Assembly (NCBI GenBank): GCA_000469685.2
Contig: LS997565.1
Span: 9,616,505 to 9,680,504 of the forward strand
Length of the DNA stretch: 64,000 nucleotides
Source: Haemonchus contortus
Lineage: Eukaryota > Nematoda > Chromadorea > Rhabditida > Trichostrongylidae
Reading direction: 5' to 3'
Below are positions 63,925-64,000 of this stretch, one piece after another; the first letter of the stretch is position 1, and every line of letters begins with the position of its first letter. Both the position numbers and the translations under genes were made by a program. The notes beneath the pieces are model-generated. The model had not been told where the DNA came from. It saw only the letters and a list, made by a program, of their open reading frames with translations, and did no database searches.

Positions 63925-64000
63925 GAACGACGAAGGAACGCGGGTATATGGGCCCGGAAAGCACAAGTCCGGGGTTCGAATCTCGTTCGAGGGCGAAGTT
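63925..64000 (+). repeat. tRNA-like SINE, family 2, cut by window end
   Basis: GGGGTTCGAATCTCGTTCGAGG (B box-like, from 63972) followed by GCGAAGTT matches GGGTTCCAGTCCCGAGCGAGGCCAAAGTT at 43946. The sequence before it, with GGGTATATGGGCCCGG, could hold the A-box side. Confidence 0.55.

Overview
The window looks like nuclear DNA of a nematode, most likely a clade V strongylid such as a hookworm. That is inference. It rests on genes with many small exons split by mostly short introns with TTTCAG-type acceptors, candidate spliced-leader acceptors just before two start codons, small secreted C-type lectin genes, and an RTE-type reverse transcriptase relic of the kind common in hookworms. No bacterial operons, CRISPR array, rRNA or convincing functional tRNA were seen.

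Layout. 1-4250 is a 4 kb CA/TG-rich satellite with a 203-205 bp higher-order period; its giant open frames are artefacts. 4560-6660 holds a composite interspersed repeat followed by a four-exon secreted C-type lectin gene (5385-6563). 8591-10726 is a Penelope-like retroelement (reverse transcriptase plus GIY-YIG endonuclease) with one frameshift and a hammerhead-ribozyme-like 3' motif. 11855-16010 carries three copies of a repeat family with a GT-rich head and 145 bp internal monomers. 16440-17110 is a dead RTE-type element. 17899-20620 is a second C-type lectin gene, clearly a paralogue of the first, with a 2 kb second intron. 20640-26700 is mostly repeat-derived, including a second full copy of the composite repeat.

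26.7-38.2 kb (minus strand) holds a gene of at least 14 exons whose reading phase can be followed from exon to exon, encoding about 600 residues of a protein I do not recognise. 38.2-51.6 kb is intergenic, with SINE-like and simple repeats. 51631-57510 (minus) is a complete 20-exon RBM19/MRD1 gene (ribosome biogenesis, six RRM-like domains, 870 residues in my model). 57.5-63 kb has few genes but contains a 75 bp compound palindrome between short direct repeats and a tandem series of Pro-Lys-Arg-Arg-Lys-Phe-Gly-like codons. 63.0-63.3 kb (minus) is the start of a small secreted cysteine-containing protein. The window ends inside a tRNA-like SINE.

The genes do not form one pathway. The main themes are a duplicated lectin pair spread apart by transposable elements, a housekeeping nucleolar gene, and a rich set of repeats. 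All gene models were assembled by eye from splice sites and phase.
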